From assembly GCF_030818775.1 (NCBI RefSeq), contig NZ_JAUTAU010000001.1:1306001-1370000 (forward strand): DNA of 64,000 nucleotides, in the 5' to 3' direction. The first letter of the stretch is position 1, and each line of letters begins with the position of its first letter. The notes below the pieces were generated by a model. It was not told the DNA's origin and ran no database searches. It saw nothing but the letters and a program-made list of their open reading frames with translations. The position numbers and the translations under genes were made by a program. The DNA is from Bacillus sp. SORGH_AS_0510. Its GTDB lineage: Bacteria > Bacillota > Bacilli > Bacillales > Cytobacillaceae. Below, piece after piece: positions 36,131 through 48,385 of this stretch.

Positions 36131-37156
36131 GTGATTTCAATAAATAATGTCCGTAAGATTTTCCCTTCTAAACAGGGTCAGCTAAAAGCGGTCGATGAAG
36201 TAAATTTAGAAATACAAGAAGGGGAAATTTTCGGAATCATCGGATATAGCGGTGCAGGAAAAAGTACGTTAATTCGGATGCTAAATGGCTTAGAGATCCC
36301 AACGGATGGGACTGTCACTGTAGCAGGTCGAGTGATTTCAAAAATAAAGGGTAGTGAGCTGCGTAAGGCACGCCAGGAGATCAGCATGATCTTCCAACAC
36401 TTCAACCTATTGTGGTCAAGAACAGTAAGTGAAAATATTGCCTTTCCTCTTGAAATTGCAGGGATCAAGGGTGCAGAGAGACAGAAAAGAGTCAATGAGC
36501 TCATTAAGCTTGTAGGACTTGAGGGACGTGAAAACGCCTATCCTTCACAGCTGAGCGGGGGACAAAAGCAAAGAGTAGGGATTGCTAGAGCACTAGCAAA
36601 CAATCCGAAGGTACTTCTTTGTGATGAAGCGACGTCAGCGCTTGACCCTCAAACAACCGATTCAATATTAGAGTTATTAGTCGATATCAACAAGCGACTA
36701 GGTTTGACTATTGTGTTGATTACACATGAAATGCATGTCATCCGAAAAATTTGTCACCGGGTGGCGGTTATGGAAAGCGGTCGAGTAGTTGAACTTGGCT
36801 CCGTATTAGATGTATTTAAGAACCCGCAAAAGCAAATCACGAAACGATTTGTACAGCAGGTGACAGAGCCGGAAGAAACGAAAGAAACGGCTGAACATTT
36901 GCTCGAACGTTACCATTCCGGTCAGGTTGTTCAATTGACTTTCATTGGCGAATCAGCTGAGCAGCCGCTCATTACGAATCTAATTAAACAGCATGATGTA
37001 ACAGTTAATATACTGCAGGGGAAAATTTCACAAACACAAAGCGGCTCATATGGTACTCTCTTTATTCATCTTGATGGTGACGACAAAGAAGTAAACAAAG
37101 CAATAGACTTTATTCGTTCCCAGCAGGTTGGTTTGGAGGTGGTAACAAATGATTAA
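36131..37156 (+). CDS. metN: Methionine ABC transporter ATP-binding protein MetN
   Basis: 341 residues, GTG start after GCGGGTGAT. Walker A GYSGAGKST about 38-46, signature LSGGQKQR about 140, Walker B VLLCDEATSALD, and a C-terminal NIL domain (about 265-340) that binds methionine for transinhibition. Drives uptake of methionine and its sulfoxide or D-form. Overlaps metP by eight bases. Confidence 0.94.
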   Translation: MISINNVRKIFPSKQGQLKAVDEVNLEIQEGEIFGIIGYSGAGKSTLIRMLNGLEIPTDGTVTVAGRVISKIKGSELRKARQEISMIFQHFNLLWSRTVSENIAFPLEIAGIKGAERQKRVNELIKLVGLEGRENAYPSQLSGGQKQRVGIARALANNPKVLLCDEATSALDPQTTDSILELLVDINKRLGLTIVLITHEMHVIRKICHRVAVMESGRVVELGSVLDVFKNPQKQITKRFVQQVTEPEETKETAEHLLERYHSGQVVQLTFIGESAEQPLITNLIKQHDVTVNILQGKISQTQSGSYGTLFIHLDGDDKEVNKAIDFIRSQQVGLEVVTND

Positions 37157-37817
37157 TGAGCTTTTTCCAAATGTCGATTGGCTTATGATGTGGGAAGCCA
37201 CGAAGGATACGGTGTATATGACGGCTATCTCCGTCCTTGTTACCTTTATTCTAGGCACCTTCTTAGGACTGCTGCTTTTCCTAACATCCAGAGGAAACTT
37301 ATGGGAAAACAAACCGGTTAACACGGTCATCAGTGGTATTGTGAATATTTTCCGTTCGATTCCATTTATTATTTTAATTGTGTTATTAATCCCGTTTACA
37401 ACCTTCCTATTAGGAACCATGATTGGTGAAGACGCAGCGTTACCAGCACTAATTATCGGGGCTGCACCGTTTTATGCAAGGATGGTAGAGATTGGTCTAA
37501 GGGAAATTAATAAAGGTGTCATTGAAGCGGCAAAATCAATGGGTGCAACTACTGGAACGATTATTTGGAAGGTACTATTACCCGAATCTATGCCAGCACT
37601 TATTTCCGGTATTACCGTAACAGCAATTGCCCTTGTGGGATATACAGCGATGGCAGGAGCCATTGGCGCAGGGGGATTAGGAAACCTTGCCTATAACTAT
37701 GGTTTCCAACGAAATCAAAATGACGTAACTTTTGTGGCTACAGTCATTATTTTAATTGTCGTGTTCATCATTCAGTTAATTGGTGATTTCATCACTTCTA
37801 AATTAGATAAAAGATAA
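37149..37817 (+). CDS. metP: Methionine ABC transporter permease MetP
   Basis: 222 residues, about five membrane helices, with NIFRSIPFIILIVLLIPFT and the EAA loop EAAKSMGATTGTIIWKVLLPES. Forms the channel of the MetNPQ importer. Eight-base overlap with metN and 14 bp to metQ indicate one transcript. Confidence 0.94.
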   Translation: MINELFPNVDWLMMWEATKDTVYMTAISVLVTFILGTFLGLLLFLTSRGNLWENKPVNTVISGIVNIFRSIPFIILIVLLIPFTTFLLGTMIGEDAALPALIIGAAPFYARMVEIGLREINKGVIEAAKSMGATTGTIIWKVLLPESMPALISGITVTAIALVGYTAMAGAIGAGGLGNLAYNYGFQRNQNDVTFVATVIILIVVFIIQLIGDFITSKLDKR

Positions 37818-37831
37818 AAGGAGAGTTCAAC

Positions 37832-38671
37832 ATGAAAAAATGGTTATCCGTTTTACTAGCTTTAACATTAGCCCTTGCGCTTGCTGCTTGTGGCAAATCA
37901 GAAGAAAAATCTGAAGGTACTTCAGAAAAAGGCGGTACTACAAAATTAGTAGTTGGTGCATCTACTGTTCCACACGCTGAAATTTTAGAACAAGCAAAAC
38001 CATTATTGAAAGAAAAAGGAATCGATCTGGAAATTACAACTTTCACTGACTATGTATTACCAAACAAAGCATTGGCTTCAAAAGAATTAGATGCTAACTA
38101 CTTCCAGCACATCCCTTACTTAGAATCTCAAAACAAAGAATTTAACTACGGATTTGTTAACGCTGGCGGCATTCACATCGAGCCAATCGGTGTCTATTCT
38201 AAAAAGTACAAAAAGTTAAGTGACCTTCCAAAGGGTGCTCACTTAATTATGAGTAACTCTGTAGCTGACCATGGCCGTCTACTTTCATTACTAGAAGCAC
38301 AAGGATTAATTAAGCTAAAAGATGGCATTGATAAAACAAAAGCTGAATTAAAAGATGTTGTTGAAAATCCAAAGGATTTAAAATTTGATGCAAACTATGA
38401 AGCGAAGCTTTTACCACAAATCTTCAATAATGGTGAAGGTGATGCAGTCCTAATTAACTCTAACTATGCAATTGATGCTGGATTAAACCCTGTGAAGGAT
38501 TCTATTGCAATTGAAGATAAAGAATCTCCTTACGTGAACGTGATTGCTGTGCGTAAAGGTGACGAAAACAAACCTGCGATTAAAGCACTTGTAGAAGTTC
38601 TTCATTCAAAAAAAATTCAAGACTTCATTCTTGATAAATATAAAGGTGCAGTTGTACCTGTTTCTGAATAA
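37832..38671 (+). CDS. metQ: Methionine-binding lipoprotein MetQ
   Basis: 279 residues; signal peptide with lipobox LALAAC (Cys20) and a short Ser/Glu/Gly linker. NLPA family: VGASTVPHAEILEQAKPLL, YFQHIPYLE, SNSVADHGRLLSLL. An extracellular anchored receptor that hands methionine to MetP. AAAGGAGAG site before the ATG. Confidence 0.94.
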   Translation: MKKWLSVLLALTLALALAACGKSEEKSEGTSEKGGTTKLVVGASTVPHAEILEQAKPLLKEKGIDLEITTFTDYVLPNKALASKELDANYFQHIPYLESQNKEFNYGFVNAGGIHIEPIGVYSKKYKKLSDLPKGAHLIMSNSVADHGRLLSLLEAQGLIKLKDGIDKTKAELKDVVENPKDLKFDANYEAKLLPQIFNNGEGDAVLINSNYAIDAGLNPVKDSIAIEDKESPYVNVIAVRKGDENKPAIKALVEVLHSKKIQDFILDKYKGAVVPVSE

Positions 38672-38704
38672 GAATCGAACGATATTAAATAAGAAGAAAA
38701 TAGG

Positions 38705-38734
38705 AAAAGTCAGTGATTTACTCACTGACTTTTT
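38705..38734 (+). terminator. Terminator of metNPQ
   Basis: AAAGTCAGTGA and TCACTGACTTTTT around TTTAC. Confidence 0.9.
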
Positions 38735-39074
38735 GTATTTCTGAAGTCATACATGAAACGTCATTATTGGGTAAAAATAGAAGAGATATTGCACCCAAAA
38801 TCACTTGGCAAATGCTGAAAGAATAAGGTATGATTTTAACCGAGTGTATTTTTACATATTGGGATTAGGGATTTTTTATCAGAAAATTCTTTAAAAGACA
38901 CTTCTTATTCTCAATTAGCAACAGCTTAATGAAAATAGGGGTATTGTTTTTACTGTTTAGGAGTTGCTAATACATTTCATTTGTTATAAGATTGTAATGA
39001 GAATAAAATGAGAATAGAGTTACAGACCAATCCCGGTCTGCATGATACAACACTTTCTTTTCGGAGGTATAGAT
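38735..39074. other. Promoter region of the suf operon
   Basis: 340 bp, AT-rich. TTAGCAAC (38915-38922) and GTTGCTAA (38963-38970) are inverted, and an 11-base ATGAGAATA-type direct repeat lies near 38996-39018. No riboswitch recognised. The operon promoter is expected in the last 100 bp. Confidence 0.45.
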
Positions 39075-39860
39075 ATGGCTGGATCAACTTTAACGATCAA
39101 AGATTTACATGTAGAAATTGATGGGAAAGAAATTATTAAAGGATTAAACCTTGAAGTAAAAGGTGGAGAAATCCATGCAATCATGGGTCCTAACGGAACT
39201 GGTAAATCCACTTTATCATCTGCAATTATGGGTCACCCTAAATATGAAGTAACTAGCGGCAGCATTGTTTTAGATGGTGAAAATGTTCTTGAAATGGAAG
39301 TAGATGAGCGCGCTCGTGCAGGTCTATTCCTAGCAATGCAATACCCAAGTGAAATCAACGGCGTAACAAATGCCGATTTTTTACGTTCAGCATTAAATAG
39401 CCGCCTTGGCGAAGGAAACGAAATTTCCCTCATGAAATTCATCCGTAAGATGGATAAACAAATGGAATTCCTTGAAATGGATTTAGATATGGCTCAGCGC
39501 TACCTTAACGAAGGTTTCTCTGGTGGAGAGAAGAAGCGTAACGAAATCTTACAATTAATGATGTTAGAACCAAAAATTGCGATCCTAGATGAAATTGACT
39601 CAGGTCTAGATATCGACGCATTAAAAGTTGTTTCTAAAGGTATCAATGAAATGCGTGGCGAAGAATTCGGATGCCTAGTTATTACTCACTATCAACGTCT
39701 TTTAGACTATATCACTCCTGACTATGTACACGTTATGATGCAGGGCCGTATCGTAAAATCAGGCGGACCAGAGCTAGCACAACGCTTAGAAGCAGAAGGA
39801 TATGACTGGATCAAACAAGAGCTTGGAATTGAAGATGAAACAGTTGGGCAAGAAGCGTAA
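39075..39860 (+). CDS. sufC: Fe-S cluster assembly ATPase SufC
   Basis: 261 residues from the ATG at 39075 (CGGAGG site); an upstream ATG at 39042 has none. Non-transport ABC ATPase: Walker A GPNGTGKST 38-46, signature FSGGEKKRNEI, Walker B KIAILDEIDSGLDID. It partners SufB and SufD in the SufBCD scaffold. First gene of sufCDSUB. Confidence 0.97.
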   Translation: MAGSTLTIKDLHVEIDGKEIIKGLNLEVKGGEIHAIMGPNGTGKSTLSSAIMGHPKYEVTSGSIVLDGENVLEMEVDERARAGLFLAMQYPSEINGVTNADFLRSALNSRLGEGNEISLMKFIRKMDKQMEFLEMDLDMAQRYLNEGFSGGEKKRNEILQLMMLEPKIAILDEIDSGLDIDALKVVSKGINEMRGEEFGCLVITHYQRLLDYITPDYVHVMMQGRIVKSGGPELAQRLEAEGYDWIKQELGIEDETVGQEA

Positions 39861-39881
39861 GAGAGTGTTAGGAGGATTACA

Positions 39882-42848
<2,967 letters not shown>

Positions 42849-42880
42849 ACGAAACAGCGGTTTTGAAACTGGACTGATAT

Positions 42881-42998
42881 CCAGCTCCAGCGCCTAGCCC
42901 CTCGAGGTCAAATAACCTCACCCCAATGAAGTCAAAGTGCGGACTTCATTGGGGTGAGAACATTTGCTTGTCGGGGCTGACCAAGGCGCTTCCGCTTT
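42881..42998. repeat. Interspersed structured repeat A, copy 3 (inside the suf operon)
   Basis: Ends match the other copies (CCAGCTCCAGCGCC to GGCGCTTCCGCTTT), but the inner stem is CTCACCCCAATGAAGTC / GACTTCATTGGGGTGAG (42917-42933, 42942-42958), a perfect 17-bp stem whose sequence differs from copy 1 at eight pairs, all compensated. Loop is eight bases, as in copy 1. It lies between sufU and sufB and is transcribed with them. Confidence 0.93.
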
Positions 42999-43016
42999 AA
43001 AAAGGAGGAACACGAG

Positions 43017-44414
43017 ATGGCTAAAAAAATGCCAGAAATCGGTGATTATAAATATGGTTTTGCCGATAAAGACGTTTCCATATTCCGATCTAAACGTGGT
43101 TTGACACGTGAAATAGTTGAAGAGATTTCTAAGCTGAAGAGTGAACCACAATGGATGCTCGACTTCCGTTTAAAATCACTTGAGCATTTCTATAATATGC
43201 CAATGCCACAATGGGGCGGAGATTTGGGTTCGTTAAACTTTGATGAAATTACGTATTACGTAAAACCATCTGAGAAATCGGAGAAATCATGGGATGAAGT
43301 ACCTGAGGAAATCAAGGCAACATTTGATAAGTTGGGTATTCCTGAAGCGGAGCAAAAGTATCTTGCTGGTGTATCCGCACAATACGAATCAGAGGTTGTT
43401 TATCATAACATGAAGGAAGACCTTGAAGCACTTGGAATCGTATTTAAAGATACAGATTCTGCGCTTAAAGAAAATGAAGACATTTTCCGTGAGCACTGGG
43501 CTAAGGTAATCCCTCCGACTGATAATAAATTTGCGGCATTGAATTCAGCTGTTTGGTCTGGTGGTTCATTTATTTATGTGCCTCCAGGTATAAAAGTAGA
43601 TACTCCTTTACAGGCGTATTTCCGTATTAACTCTGAAAACATGGGACAATTTGAGCGTACGTTAATCATCGTTGATGAAGGTGCACATGTTCACTATGTT
43701 GAAGGCTGTACTGCCCCTGTTTATACAACGAACTCACTTCACAGTGCAGTTGTTGAAATTATCATTAAAAAAGATGCTTATTGCCGTTACACAACGATCC
43801 AAAACTGGGCTAACAACGTATTTAACCTAGTAACCAAGCGTGCAGTTTGTGAAGCAAACGCAACAATGGAATGGATTGACGGAAACATCGGTTCTAAGTT
43901 AACAATGAAATATCCAGCCGTTATTTTAAAAGGTGAAGGTGCTCGTGGTATGACTTTATCGATTGCGATTGCAGGTAAAGGTCAGCACCAGGATGCTGGA
44001 GCAAAAATGATTCATTTAGCTCCTAATACATCCTCAACGATTGTATCTAAATCCATTTCTAAGCATGGCGGTAAAGTAACCTATCGTGGAGTCGTTCACT
44101 TCGGGCGTAAAGCGGAAGGTGCTCGTGCAAACATTGAGTGTGATACATTGATTATGGATAATCAATCTACATCAGATACAATTCCATATAATGAAATCCT
44201 TAATGACAACATTTCACTTGAGCACGAAGCGAAGGTTTCTAAAGTATCAGAAGAGCAGCTTTTCTACTTAATGAGCCGTGGTATTTCTGAACAGGAAGCA
44301 ACTGAAATGATCGTTATGGGCTTCATTGAGCCATTCACGAAAGAATTACCAATGGAATATGCCGTTGAAATGAACCGTCTAATCAAGTTCGAGATGGAAG
44401 GTTCTATCGGTTAA
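43017..44414 (+). CDS. sufB: Fe-S cluster assembly scaffold SufB
   Basis: 465 residues. [14 protein letters not shown] start, [34 protein letters not shown] and the C-terminal [19 protein letters not shown]...[12 protein letters not shown]. Scaffold on which clusters form with SufC and SufD. Start ATG preceded by AAGGAGG, which directly follows repeat A; the repeat may have supplied no control signal. Confidence 0.97.
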   Translation: MAKKMPEIGDYKYGFADKDVSIFRSKRGLTREIVEEISKLKSEPQWMLDFRLKSLEHFYNMPMPQWGGDLGSLNFDEITYYVKPSEKSEKSWDEVPEEIKATFDKLGIPEAEQKYLAGVSAQYESEVVYHNMKEDLEALGIVFKDTDSALKENEDIFREHWAKVIPPTDNKFAALNSAVWSGGSFIYVPPGIKVDTPLQAYFRINSENMGQFERTLIIVDEGAHVHYVEGCTAPVYTTNSLHSAVVEIIIKKDAYCRYTTIQNWANNVFNLVTKRAVCEANATMEWIDGNIGSKLTMKYPAVILKGEGARGMTLSIAIAGKGQHQDAGAKMIHLAPNTSSTIVSKSISKHGGKVTYRGVVHFGRKAEGARANIECDTLIMDNQSTSDTIPYNEILNDNISLEHEAKVSKVSEEQLFYLMSRGISEQEATEMIVMGFIEPFTKELPMEYAVEMNRLIKFEMEGSIG

Positions 44415-44425
44415 TATTTTACAAA

Positions 44426-44462
44426 CGAAACCCGCCCGCTGGCTATAGCTGGCGGGTTTTTG
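44426..44462 (+). terminator. Terminator of sufCDSUB
   Basis: AACCCGCCCGC pairs with GCTGGCGGGTT around TGGCTATA; TTTTT follows. Confidence 0.9.
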
Positions 44463-44495
44463 TATGGTATTATTAATAACGGGGGGGTGAGTGAA

Positions 44496-45341
44496 TTGAT
44501 TTATATCGGTGTAACGGGCTGGGGAGACCATGACAGCTTATACACAAGCGGGATTTCCTCACGGGACAAGCTGAAAGAATACGCAGGCCATTTTCCAATC
44601 GTTGAGGTAGATTCTGCTTTTTATGCAATTCAGCCCAAGCGGAATGCGGAGAAGTGGATGCAGGACACCCCTGAGAGCTTCCAGTTCATCGTTAAAGCCT
44701 ATCAAGGCATGACTGGGCATATTCGTGGGGAGATTCCCTTTGAAAGCAAACAAGAGATGTTTCTGGCCTTTAAAGACTCTTTACAGCCCTATATAGAAAA
44801 AAATAAACTCGCTATGGTCCTATTTCAATTTCCCCCGTGGTTTAGCTGCAAACGAGAAAATGTTGATTACTTGCGATGGTGTAAACAACAAATGGATGAC
44901 ATTCCTTGTGCATTAGAATTCAGGCACCAATCATGGTTTGCCCCTCCATATCAACAAAAGACCCTTGATTTTATGAAACAAGAGAATTGGATTCACAGTA
45001 TTTGCGATGAACCACAGGCGGGTCAAGGCTCTGTTCCCACCGTTTTAACCGCCGCAGGCAACAATATGGTCCTAGTAAGATTCCACGGCCGAAATGTTCA
45101 TGGCTGGCAAAAGAGGAACGCAGAAAACTGGCGAGAGGTACGTTATCTTTATCGTTACAATCAAAAAGAATTAGAGGAATGGCGAGACTCAATTCTGAAG
45201 CTTACCAGAGAAACTGAACATGTTTACCTTTTGTTCAATAATAACTCTGGTGGAGATGCAGCAGATAACGCGAAGGATATGATGAAACTTTTAGACATAG
45301 ACTACGAAGGACTCGCCCCAAGGCAACTAGATTTATTTTAA
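44496..45341 (+). CDS. yunF: DUF72-family protein YunF
   Basis: 281 residues taking TTG at 44496, which follows GGGGGTGA; the frame is open to 44460. DUF72 TIM-barrel-like fold: YIGVTGWGDHDSLY, EVDSAFYAIQPKRNAEKW, FQFIVKAYQGMTGH, VRFHGRNVHGW and LFNNNSGGDAADNAKDMMKL. Function unknown. First of the yunF-yunE-yunD-yunC group in B. subtilis order. Confidence 0.85.
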   Translation: MIYIGVTGWGDHDSLYTSGISSRDKLKEYAGHFPIVEVDSAFYAIQPKRNAEKWMQDTPESFQFIVKAYQGMTGHIRGEIPFESKQEMFLAFKDSLQPYIEKNKLAMVLFQFPPWFSCKRENVDYLRWCKQQMDDIPCALEFRHQSWFAPPYQQKTLDFMKQENWIHSICDEPQAGQGSVPTVLTAAGNNMVLVRFHGRNVHGWQKRNAENWREVRYLYRYNQKELEEWRDSILKLTRETEHVYLLFNNNSGGDAADNAKDMMKLLDIDYEGLAPRQLDLF

Positions 45342-45364
45342 CATAGACATTAGAAGGTGAAGTT

Positions 45365-46186
45365 ATGGAATGGATAATATTGGTGATAGTGGGGGTACTG
45401 GCAAGCTCACTAGGATCCTTGATTGGTATGGGAGGAGGTATCATTGTTGTACCTGCCTTGCTATACTTAGCTACCCTGCCTGAATTCAGCCACCTTACAC
45501 CACAGGTGGTTGTTGGTACCTCCCTTTTTACCATGATTTTTACTGGCCTTTCCTCCACACTTGCTTATATGAAACTAAAAACGGTTGATTATAAGAGTGG
45601 ATTAATTTTCTTAATTGGAAGTGGCCCCGGTAGCATTCTTGGTGCATGGGTTACAGAGAAACTAGATTTGCATTCATTTAATCTTTATTTTGGATTATTT
45701 ATTATTTTTGTATCTTTTGTTTTAATGATCAAAGATAAATTGAAACCTCTTCCTTTTCGTAAAGATAAGGGAGTTATTCGGCAATTTACTGATAATATCG
45801 GAAGAAACTTTGAATATGGTTTCAGTCCCATTGTTGCCATTCTAATATCCTTTGTCGTTGGATTTCTGTCCGGAATTTTTGGAATTGGCGGCGGCTCCTT
45901 AATGGTTCCGACCATGATTATTTTGTTTTTCTTCCCGCCACATGTTGCAGTGGCGACATCTATGTTTATGATTCTACCCACAGCGATCTTAAGTTCCATC
46001 ACACATATCGCTTTGGGCAATGTGAATTGGCTTTATGCATTGGCATTAGTGCCTGGTGCTTGGATAGGTGCTAAGGTAGGAGTATTCTTAAATACGAAGC
46101 TAAAAAGCAAAACGATTGTCTGGATTATAAGAATTATTCTAATCGTTGTAGGAGTAAGATTAATGTATCAAGGAATAACAGGGTAA
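45365..46186 (+). CDS. yunE: TauE/SafE-family membrane protein YunE
   Basis: 273 residues, about eight membrane helices with two related halves: SLGSLIGMGGGIIVVPALLYL near the start and GFLSGIFGIGGGSLMVPTMIILF near 170. Sulfite/sulfoacetate exporter family; the substrate here is unknown, but sulfur-compound export would suit the neighbourhood. Confidence 0.88.
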   Translation: MEWIILVIVGVLASSLGSLIGMGGGIIVVPALLYLATLPEFSHLTPQVVVGTSLFTMIFTGLSSTLAYMKLKTVDYKSGLIFLIGSGPGSILGAWVTEKLDLHSFNLYFGLFIIFVSFVLMIKDKLKPLPFRKDKGVIRQFTDNIGRNFEYGFSPIVAILISFVVGFLSGIFGIGGGSLMVPTMIILFFFPPHVAVATSMFMILPTAILSSITHIALGNVNWLYALALVPGAWIGAKVGVFLNTKLKSKTIVWIIRIILIVVGVRLMYQGITG

Positions 46187-46195
46187 AGGTGAAAG

Positions 46196-47542
46196 ATGGA
46201 AACAATACATATTTTTCATACGAATGATATACACAGCCATTTAGAGCACTGGCCGCGGATTCAACAGTTTCTCATAGAAAAGCGAGAGCTGCTCCAGAAG
46301 ACAGGGGAAGAGGTTTTCTTATTTGATATCGGAGACTTTCTTGATCGTTGGCATCCTTTTACAGATGCAACAATGGGCAAGGGAAATGTAGCTCTTTTAA
46401 ACGAGTGTCAGTATACAGCTGTGACCATTGGAAATAACGAGGGGATTAATCTTCCGTTCAATGATTTGAATCATCTGTATGATGAAGCAAAATTTGACGT
46501 GTTACTTGCTAACCTTTATACAAATGAAGCTGAATATCCTTCATGGGCTCATCCTTATAAAATTTATCATACAATTCAAGGGACAAAAATAGGGGTATTA
46601 GGATTAACAGCACCGTTTACTCATCTCTATGAACTACTGGGCTGGCAAATGACAGACCCAATGGAAGAATTGAAAAAGTGGGTCCCGTATATGAAAGAAA
46701 ATGCAGACGTTCTGATTCTTCTTTCCCACCTAGGATTACATGACGATGAAAAAATTGCTGCACAATTTCCTGAAATCGATGTAATTTTAGGTGCCCATAC
46801 CCATCATTTCCTTGAACATGGAGAGATGATTAAAAATGTTTTACTTGGTGCAGCAGGAAAGCATGGAAACTTCGTCGGTCATGTGACACTTCAATTAAAT
46901 GAGAAAAAAGAGCTTGTTCAAAAAGATGCGATTCTATACGAATTCAACAAGCTGCCGGCTGTTGCAGATGAACAAAAAAAGATTGATTTCTTTTTAGAAA
47001 AAGGAAAGGACATGTTAAGCGAGAAAATTACGTCCATTTCCGTACCATTACAAAGTGATCCCTTTCATGAAACAAACTTTTCTATCTTGCTTTGTGAAGC
47101 ATTAAGGGAATGGTGTCAGGCAGATTGTGCGGTGGTAAATGCGGGACTCCTGCTTGGCTCATTATCAGGGGAGGTAACAGAGTATGATTTGCTCTCTGTT
47201 TGTCCACATCCGATTAATCCGTGTGTCATTGAGGTTACGGGTATAGAATTGACCTCCATCCTCGAGCAGACACAGGACGAAGCGTTACACCATAAACACA
47301 TAAAGGGTTTAGGATTTAGGGGAAAGGTGTTAGGAATGTTTGTTTATGACCAAATTGACTTTCTTGATGATGGGATTTCGATCAATGGGAGCAAATTGGA
47401 GCTTGAAAGGACTTATAAACTAGCTCTCCCTGATATGTTCACCTTTGGACATTTTTTCAAAGATATCCTTCCGAAAAAAGAAAAAACGTATTTCTTGCCT
47501 GAGTTTTTACGGGACTTATTAAAGTGGAAGCTGGAAAAATAA
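46196..47542 (+). CDS. yunD: Metallophosphoesterase / 5'-nucleotidase-like protein YunD
   Basis: 448 residues. Calcineurin-type metallophosphoesterase core (HTNDIHSHLE about 8-17, DIGDFLDRW, GNNEG, LSHLGLHDDE, GAHTHHFLEH) and a 5'-nucleotidase C-terminal domain (about 280-440). Without a visible signal peptide, unlike secreted UshA enzymes, it is probably cytoplasmic. Substrate unknown. Follows yunE by nine bases. Confidence 0.9.
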   Translation: METIHIFHTNDIHSHLEHWPRIQQFLIEKRELLQKTGEEVFLFDIGDFLDRWHPFTDATMGKGNVALLNECQYTAVTIGNNEGINLPFNDLNHLYDEAKFDVLLANLYTNEAEYPSWAHPYKIYHTIQGTKIGVLGLTAPFTHLYELLGWQMTDPMEELKKWVPYMKENADVLILLSHLGLHDDEKIAAQFPEIDVILGAHTHHFLEHGEMIKNVLLGAAGKHGNFVGHVTLQLNEKKELVQKDAILYEFNKLPAVADEQKKIDFFLEKGKDMLSEKITSISVPLQSDPFHETNFSILLCEALREWCQADCAVVNAGLLLGSLSGEVTEYDLLSVCPHPINPCVIEVTGIELTSILEQTQDEALHHKHIKGLGFRGKVLGMFVYDQIDFLDDGISINGSKLELERTYKLALPDMFTFGHFFKDILPKKEKTYFLPEFLRDLLKWKLEK

Positions 47543-47602
47543 CAATACACTCTTTTTCCGAACTCATCATAGAGTGATAGTGAGGAAAGGAGTGTAGGGA
47601 AA

Positions 47603-47905
47603 TTGATTGATCTTTCGCCAATTGAAATTAACGGCCATACCTTTTTGGCTGTATCTGTTTTACTTCCAAAAACAACATTGCTTGCAGTGACAAGCGATAA
47701 GGGATATATTATGTGCGGTGCTTTAGATGTAGGATTATTAAATGAAAAATTAAAGGACCGTAAAATTATTGCCGGCCGAGCTGTCGGTGTAAGAACTATT
47801 GATCAGCTTCTAAATGCTCCACTGGAATCAGTCACATTTGAAGCGGAAGAATTGGGAATTCACCAAGGTATGATTGGTAAGGATGCTTTATTGAAGATGG
47901 TTTAA
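47603..47905 (+). CDS. yunC: DUF1805 protein YunC
   Basis: 100 residues, TTG start after AGGAAAGGAGTGTAGGGA. DUF1805 family: VSVLLPKTTLLAVTSDKGYIMCGALDVGLLNEKL, RAVGVRTIDQLL. Small domain of unknown function; the B. subtilis protein has been crystallised. Confidence 0.87.
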   Translation: MIDLSPIEINGHTFLAVSVLLPKTTLLAVTSDKGYIMCGALDVGLLNEKLKDRKIIAGRAVGVRTIDQLLNAPLESVTFEAEELGIHQGMIGKDALLKMV

Positions 47906-47906
47906 A

Positions 47907-47937
47907 AGCTTGCTGAGGACAGCAGGCTTTTTTTTAG
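47907..47937 (+). terminator. Terminator of yunC
   Basis: AGCTTGCTG and CAGCAGGCT around AGGA, followed by T8. Confidence 0.87.
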
Positions 47938-47995
47938 ATTTGTCATAAAATTTGTTACAGCCACAGTCATAGATATTTTTCTAGATCTATTTTTT

Positions 47996-48250
47996 AGAGC
48001 AAGCAGAAGTAAAAAGTAGAAGTAGCCGGTGTCTAGATGTACTTTTTAGAGCAAGAAAAGGTAATAAGTAGAAGTAGCCAATGTCTAGATCTATTTTTTA
48101 GAGCAAGCAGAAGCAAAAAGTAGAAGTAGCCGGTGTCTAGATGTACTTTTTAGAGCAAGAAAAGGTAAAAAGTAGAAGTAGCCAATGTTTAGATCTATTT
48201 TTTAGAGCAAGTAGAAGCAAAAAGTAGAAGTAGCCAGGGGCTAGAACTAC
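47996..48250. repeat. 52-bp tandem array, 5 units in A-B-A-B order
   Basis: AGAGCAAG starts at 47996, 48048, 48100, 48152 and 48204, exactly 52 bp apart. Units alternate between GCCGGTGTCTAGATGTAC (A) and GCCAATGTCTAGATCTAT (B) versions, a 104-bp higher-order period. The core AAAAAGTAGAAGTAGCC is shared with the 52-bp array at 12903. Together with repeat B remnant it fills the yunC-yunB gap. Confidence 0.92.
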
Positions 48251-48277
48251 TTTATTGTATGACTTTGTTAAATTTGT

Positions 48278-48303
48278 CTGTTGATTTCAGTTCCAATCAA
48301 CAG
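48278..48303. repeat. Repeat B, solo terminal ends
   Basis: CTGTTGATTTC directly followed by GTTCCAATCAACAG-like sequence: the two inverted termini of repeat B with the roughly 110-bp interior gone. Confidence 0.75.
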
Positions 48304-48385
48304 GATTAAATAATCAATATAGCCTCTTTTATTGGGCTAGTTCACCTTTTCACAGCATACATATAGCATGAAGGGGTGATTGTCT

